64,000 nucleotides of DNA from Membranipora membranacea (lineage: Eukaryota > Bryozoa > Gymnolaemata > Cheilostomatida > Membraniporidae), in assembly GCA_914767715.1 (NCBI GenBank), contig OU612066.1, forward strand, positions 28,804,283 through 28,868,282. Reading direction: 5' to 3'. The translations under genes and the position numbers were made by a program. A model generated the notes under the pieces. The model searched no databases. It was given only the letters and a program-made list of their open reading frames with translations, and was not told where the DNA came from. Shown in pieces: positions 61,335 through 64,000 of the stretch (positions are counted from its first letter, which is position 1; each line of letters opens with the position of its first letter).

Positions 61335-62826
61335 ATGAATTCTAAGGTGTATGTTGGTAATTTGCCTGATGATATCAGGTCTTATGACCTGGAAGATATC
61401 TTTCTCAAATATGGCAATGTGAGGAACATTGAAATAAAAACAGCAAGGGGCATGCCTCCCTTTGCCTTTCTGGAATTTGATCATTCAAGGTGAGGAGTTT
61501 TTTTTTCATTTGACTAAGTCAGAAATTGTTTTGTTGTTGTTTCTTCCCATATTCTTAATTAATTTACCTGTCTGTTCCTTCAATTCTTCTACATAAACAA
61601 TGTTTTTAGAGCAGCACTTTGGCTATTAATTCCTCATACACATAAAAAAATGATAATCTATCTAGGTTATCATGATCTTCAGTTAGGATTGATTATTATT
61701 ATTATTCATGACATTTGGCTTTTGGCAAGAAGGAAGAAGGAAATAAAAACAAAATGGCTGGCCTGTGGCAGTGGTGTTTTAGTTTTTTGTTTTGTGTATC
61801 TAGTTTATTAGTTTTTATCTGATCCCTCTTACTCTATCCATGATGTAGCATATATAAGATTGAACTTAACTTTGCTATTTTTATTATTATAATTGCATTG
61901 CATCCATTAATTTAACCACCATTACTATTGAATAATAATGATTGTTCTACCTGCAGAGATGCTGATGATGCAGTGAGAGGAAGAGATGGCTATGACTGGG
62001 ATGGCTGCAAACTGAGAGTGGAGATAGCTCGTGGAGGTCGTGGTCGAGGTGGTGGCGGATTCAGAGGAGGCGGTGGTCGCGGATTTGGTGGAAGAGGAGG
62101 TTTCGGAGGAGGTGGTGGTGGTGGAGGTGGCCGATTTGGAGGTCCATCCAGACGATCAAACTACAGAACCCGAATAACAGGTGAGATTTGATACTGATCC
62201 AACTCAATTACCATTCACAGATTAAAATGTATAAAACTAAACACTATAGAAGTTGAACCAGTTCATCAATCTTAGTCTTATCCATATGCTTACTTTTAAT
62301 TTTTTCTTACCATTTCTTTTCAGGATTGCCACCATCTGGTAGCTGGCAGGACTTGAAGGATCACATGAGGGAAGCTGGCGATGTTTGTTATGCTGATGTA
62401 TTCAGGGATGGATCCGGTGTCGTCGAGTATGAGAAGAAGGATGACATGAAATATGCGCTCAGAAAACTTGATGGTACCAAGTTTAAATCACATGAGGTTA
62501 GATAATTTCACTAATCATGCCCCTTGTTCTCTCATTGTACAGCTATAACTGACGCTCAAAACTTCAGTCACAGTCATCTCATTGTTATTGCAATATTTAT
62601 TTTATAGGGAGAAACTTCAACCATCAAAGTGAAAGAAGATGACAGATACAGCAGGAGCGCTTCAAGATCCAGATCTCGATCACCATACAGAGACTCTGGC
62701 CGCCGCAGATCACCAGATTACGACAGACGACGATCACCAACATACAGTCCTAAACGCTCCCGAAGCCGCTCACGATCAGGCTCCAGAGGAGCAGCTGCTA
62801 GATCTCGATCCAGATCACCTTACTAG
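61335..62826 (+). CDS. SRSF1: SR splicing factor of the SRSF1 (ASF/SF2) type
   Basis: Four exons (61335-61489, 61957-62180, 62324-62496, 62608-62826) give 256 aa; human SRSF1 has 248. RRM1 shows [11 protein letters not shown] (RNP2) and PPFAFLEF (RNP1). A Gly/Arg-rich linker of about 40 residues follows. RRM2 carries [15 protein letters not shown], the signature helix of the SRSF1 pseudo-RRM, and ends KFKSHEGE. The C-terminus is a short RS domain (SRSRSRSP type) finishing in SPY. It binds exonic enhancers and promotes splice-site choice in the nucleus. The gene is head-to-head with NUP58. Whether an unproductive exon is used for autoregulation, as in vertebrates, cannot be seen. Confidence 0.95.
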
Positions 62827-64000
62827 ACATGTCAACAACGCTCAAAGATATCCTGCTTAACTTGAGCTTATAATTGTGGCTTAGCCAAAGCCAGTCAAAT
62901 AAGGCACAAACCAGGTCATCTTATTTCAAAGTTATGATTATAGTGTAATTTTAGTTTCAAGGCGTCAGCTACAACCAATCGGTGATTGTTAACTGTGTAA
63001 TTATGAGCATCATTCCCTTCCTAGCTGTTAATTCAATTCTAATCTGTCGTGTGTTATTTCTCTCGTTAGATGGCTTTGTCTATCGAACTAATTGTCATAT
63101 TCATGGACTCAGGATAAGGAACAAGACTGGAGTCAATTATTCCTTTTTATATGGAATGCTCCGGTCACGGAAAAGACTGCTTATGCTTTATCTAAGGAGA
63201 TATTGCGATATGCTAGGGGATCTGAGGATCTTAGAGTCTGTGAGAATCGGTAATGATATAAGCCAAAAAATTTATCTCTCCGGTTAATGTAAATATGGAT
63301 ATCATTTTATCATTTTTATCATAAATGTAACCTGCACCAACTAAAGGCGTATGATGTATAGTAAACTTTTTGCTGGTTGGCACTCATAATCATCAACCTA
63401 ATGATTAAAGGGCTTAGCATAGTCTTGTGTGGAAACACTTTTATAGCAGTAGATCTTGATTGCTTATTCATAATCTTATTTAATTTTTCAAGGTGTCTGC
63501 CATCGCGGACTGAGCTAGGGAAAGCTTTCGCTAGGATTGGAAATTTTCTTGGACTTTGGAATTTGGGAACAATTCTTTCATGAGCGCTAACATGGAATCT
63601 TTGGAGTCTTATCCAAGGATTGATTTGGAGAGTGATTTGGAGCTTAAGCTTGCAATGGAGTTGGATAGGAATTCATTCTGGAAAATCTGGGATTCTTGGG
63701 AGTCAATCAAAACCTAGCACCATAAGGGATAAATGTTGTGTATTGTGGAAAATGGGACTGTAGTCCAAGAAATCAGCAGTCCAACATAAAAAATATGTGG
63801 ATAAAAAAACAAGCGATACTTCCCAGTGAGGCATATCAGCTACCATGAAAAACCAAACACCTTGGTCATTATTGAAAGTATGTTATTCAGTCTTTGAAGA
63901 AAGTATGTTATTCAGTCTTTGAAGTAAATTGATAACGCCAAAGAAAAGCAGAAATATCAGAAAATATGACATGTAATGCAATCTTAGAAAAAACAGCGTG
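62827..64000. other. SRSF1 3' UTR and flanking DNA
   Basis: No further gene is supported. Open frames at 62982-63287 and 63377-63583 lack domains or splice context. No canonical AATAAA lies within the first 300 bp; 'aataag' near 62897 is a possible variant. A 25-bp unit beginning 'gaaagtatgttattc' is duplicated in tandem at 63874-63923. Confidence 0.5.
63874..63923. repeat. Tandem duplication of a 25-bp unit
   Basis: Two adjacent identical units (63874-63898 and 63899-63923). Confidence 0.9.

Overview
The window is nuclear DNA of a non-vertebrate metazoan. Every confident gene is split by GT-AG introns with matching codon phases. Several families are animal-specific (otopetrin, XK-related, peptide O-xylosyltransferase). 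The DNA is AT-rich, with introns mostly of 50-1500 bp and many tRNA-like, LINE-like and palindromic insertions. I cannot name the phylum from sequence alone. All exon models were assembled by hand from splice sites and reading phase; there is no transcript support.

Layout. 1-14,143: a tandem segmental duplication. The window opens in the last 38 bp of one otopetrin gene, followed by an ARL9/ARL10-like gene on the minus strand (1676-3469). The same block returns at 9643-14,143 behind a complete otopetrin gene (6697-9680, 570 aa) and contains a second ARL-like gene (11,299-13,093). 15,080-17,183: glutaredoxin 3 (GLRX3/PICOT, 324 aa). It converges on a 13-exon WSC-domain xylosyltransferase on the minus strand (17,945-31,924, 925 aa), whose stop codon and 3' UTR lie in a 223-bp tandem duplication. 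32,790-33,861: a degraded non-LTR reverse transcriptase in the head-to-head space between the xylosyltransferase and the next gene. 34,065-44,943: a 17-exon gene for a 1289-aa protein with eight CCCH zinc fingers and a C-terminal RING-H2, which I cannot assign to a named family. 45,837-48,195: a two-exon XK-related protein (647 aa, minus). 49,924-50,585: a tentative three-exon gene for a small protein with a signal-like N-terminus. 50,906-58,478: nucleoporin NUP58 (699 aa, 15 exons, minus). 58.6-61.1 kb: two long inverted repeats around a second LINE fragment. 61,335-62,826: SRSF1-like splicing factor (256 aa).

The genes do not form a pathway: they are a proton channel, small GTPases, iron-sulfur trafficking, proteoglycan priming, an RNA-binding/ubiquitin-type protein, a membrane protein, a nuclear pore component and a splicing factor. 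The two most interesting points are (a) the multi-CCCH/RING protein, built by exon duplication, and (b) a recurrent structure: short near-perfect palindromes (22-141 bp), each bracketed by 7-12 bp direct repeats, seen at six sites (28.3, 46.58, 46.78, 48.38, 58.61 and 61.04 kb). These look like target-site-duplicated hairpin insertions and may be an undescribed class of micro-foldback element. Four much longer palindromic elements (24.8, 43.6, 58.9 and 60.4 kb) and one small MITE-like element (22.4 kb) also occur.
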